From Rikenellaceae bacterium (GTDB lineage Bacteria > Bacteroidota > Bacteroidia > Bacteroidales > Rikenellaceae), in assembly GCA_021203585.1 (NCBI GenBank), contig JAJQAW010000053.1:1-6282 (forward strand): DNA of 6,282 nt, in the 5' to 3' direction. The notes below the pieces were generated by a model. The model was not told the origin of the DNA, did no database searches, and was given only the letters and a program-made list of their open reading frames with translations. A program made the position numbers and the translations under genes. Below, in pieces: positions 5,296 to 6,282 of the stretch. The stretch's first letter is position 1, and the number at the start of each line of letters is the position of its first letter.

Positions 5296-6282
5296 TCAGT
5301 ACGGAAGGGGATGGTCTTGAGCGATCAGTGCCAGCAGCTCTTCGATGGCCTCCTGTTGCGGTATATTTCGTTTTATCACTGTTTTACCTTTGTAGAGAGT
5401 TACCCGTCCGGGACCCGCTCCCACATACCCGTAATCCGCATCCGCCATTTCTCCCGGTCCGTTGACGATGCATCCCATCACCCCGATTTTCAGGCCTTTG
5501 TAGTGTTTGGTCGCTTCCCGTACCCGGGACAGGGTTTGCGGCAGATCGAACAGCGTTCGCCCGCAACCGGGGCAGGTGATGTATTCCGTACGAGAAATCC
5601 GTACACGCGCGGCCTGTAGCAGGGCGAAGCTCAGCGACGCGATAGCCTGCGGGGAGATATGCCCTCCGGTTTGGTCCGAGTGATTCTCGATCATAATTCC
5701 ATCCCCGAAACCGTCCAAAAGCAAGGGGCCGATATCGGCAGCCGCTTTGAGCTGCAGGGTTTCCAGATCCGTTTCGGCGTAGCTGCGCCGGATGATAACC
5801 GGGTGATGAAGGTTTCGGGCCTCCAGATTCAGGAAAAAGGCACGCTGGCTATGATAAGTATCACCCTCCAGGAGGATTATTTTTTCCGGATTTTCGTTTA
5901 GCTTCAGCAAGGCCTTGGCTGGAGAGATGGGGCTCATCCGTAAGAACTCCGGATGATCCGGCGGCAAATCCGGCGCTGGTTCCATGCCGGGCCCGAATGC
6001 TCCGACTACAACGGGTGGAAAATTCCCTCCCGTAATGCCGCAGGCCGTAGTTTCCCGGCGGTGGTAAGTCATTGGGGTATAATTTCCCGTTGCGGCAACC
6101 GGTACTGGCGGTTGCTGTTCCCGTTCGCAAAAATAACCGGCCAGTTTCCGGGCGACCGGAATTTCAGCTTCCGGGGGTTCGGTCAACGAAACCCGGATCG
6201 TATCGCCCAGCCCGTCCGCCAGCAACGCTCCTATCCCGGCCGCCGATTTGACCCGCGCTTCTTCCCCGGCTCCGGCCTCGGT
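5296..6282 (-). CDS. ispG: 4-Hydroxy-3-methylbut-2-enyl diphosphate synthase (IspG/GcpE), C-terminal part, cut by the window edge
   Basis: Catalyses the [4Fe-4S]-dependent reductive ring opening of methylerythritol cyclodiphosphate to HMBPP, the penultimate step of the MEP isoprenoid pathway, in the cytoplasm. The frame is open to the window edge at 6282 and gives 328 residues, opening with TEAGAGEEARVKSAAGIGAL, which is internal to the protein. LADGLGDTIRVSLTEPPEAE follows. A long middle part includes GNFPPVVVGAFGPG, EKIILLEGDTYHSQRA and LLDGFGDGIMIE. Its presence marks the large, insertion-bearing IspG of Bacteroidota, Chlamydia and plants rather than the short E. coli form. The iron-sulfur ligands are in CPGCGRTLFDLP (codons at 5572-5574 and 5563-5565) and MGCIVNGPGE (Cys codon at 5470-5472), with the conserved Glu of GPGE. 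The gene ends HPLPY with TGA at 5298-5296, convergent with the thioesterase gene. The true start is outside the window. A TTG at 6225 is not a real start, because homology runs straight through it. Confidence 0.97.
   Translation of the reverse strand, partial: TEAGAGEEARVKSAAGIGALLADGLGDTIRVSLTEPPEAEIPVARKLAGYFCEREQQPPVPVAATGNYTPMTYHRRETTACGITGGNFPPVVVGAFGPGMEPAPDLPPDHPEFLRMSPISPAKALLKLNENPEKIILLEGDTYHSQRAFFLNLEARNLHHPVIIRRSYAETDLETLQLKAAADIGPLLLDGFGDGIMIENHSDQTGGHISPQAIASLSFALLQAARVRISRTEYITCPGCGRTLFDLPQTLSRVREATKHYKGLKIGVMGCIVNGPGEMADADYGYVGAGPGRVTLYKGKTVIKRNIPQQEAIEELLALIAQDHPLPY

Noticed and set aside
5202..5465. Plus-strand frame MKIGILIPGAATRFFEACA..., a possible next gene after the thioesterase.
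   Set aside because: Most of it lies antisense to the conserved C-terminus of ispG, and the later residues are proline/arginine-rich shadow sequence. The opening resembles a real N-terminus by chance or may be a relic, and cannot be supported.
1..6282. RNA genes, CRISPR arrays, insertion sequences, phage or defence genes.
   Set aside because: No tRNA- or rRNA-like segments, spaced repeats, transposase motifs or terminal inverted repeats were seen, and almost all the window is explained by conserved metabolic genes.

Overview
The window looks like a chromosomal segment of a Bacteroidota bacterium, probably of the order Bacteroidales; the genus cannot be fixed from sequence alone. Three things support this. 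A textbook Bacteroidota -7 promoter box (TACCTTTG) lies just before the tsaC gene. Most genes start after A/T-rich leaders without a Shine-Dalgarno motif. The proteins resemble Bacteroidales families, including the Bacteroides-type Fe superoxide dismutase and the long, insertion-bearing form of IspG. Base composition is moderately GC-rich and even, and no mobile element, RNA gene or CRISPR array is visible.

Layout: (1) Positions 1-796, minus strand: the N-terminal 265 residues of a pyruvate oxidase (ThDP/FAD enzyme), cut by the window edge. (2) Positions 797-905: a divergent intergenic region with a repeated heptamer. (3) Positions 906-3238, plus strand: four closely spaced genes, probably one operon. 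They encode an exported Fe-type superoxide dismutase, a 57-residue DUF3008-like protein, a 158-residue helical protein of unknown function, and a zinc-free quinone-oxidoreductase-type dehydrogenase. (4) Positions 3322-3353: a perfect 13-bp hairpin that can terminate transcription from both sides. (5) Positions 3408-4085, minus strand: a membrane zinc metallopeptidase of the YugP family. (6) Positions 4179-5248, plus strand: a promoter, tsaC (tRNA t6A synthesis) and a hotdog-fold acyl-CoA thioesterase one base downstream. (7) Positions 5296-6282, minus strand: the C-terminal 328 residues of IspG, convergent with the thioesterase and cut by the window edge.

Functionally, the left half has a redox theme. 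Pyruvate oxidases of this type make H2O2 and acetyl phosphate, superoxide dismutase makes H2O2 from superoxide, and the last operon gene is a likely NADPH-dependent reductase. The right half is housekeeping (tRNA modification, thioester hydrolysis, isoprenoid synthesis).

The most notable observation concerns the pyruvate oxidase. The near-universal ThDP-activating glutamate (Glu59 in the Lactobacillus plantarum enzyme) reads as lysine, and a nearby conserved glycine reads as aspartate, in an otherwise intact and well-conserved frame. No defence system or clearly new multi-gene system was found; the rest looks like ordinary chromosomal sequence with a few small regulatory oddities.
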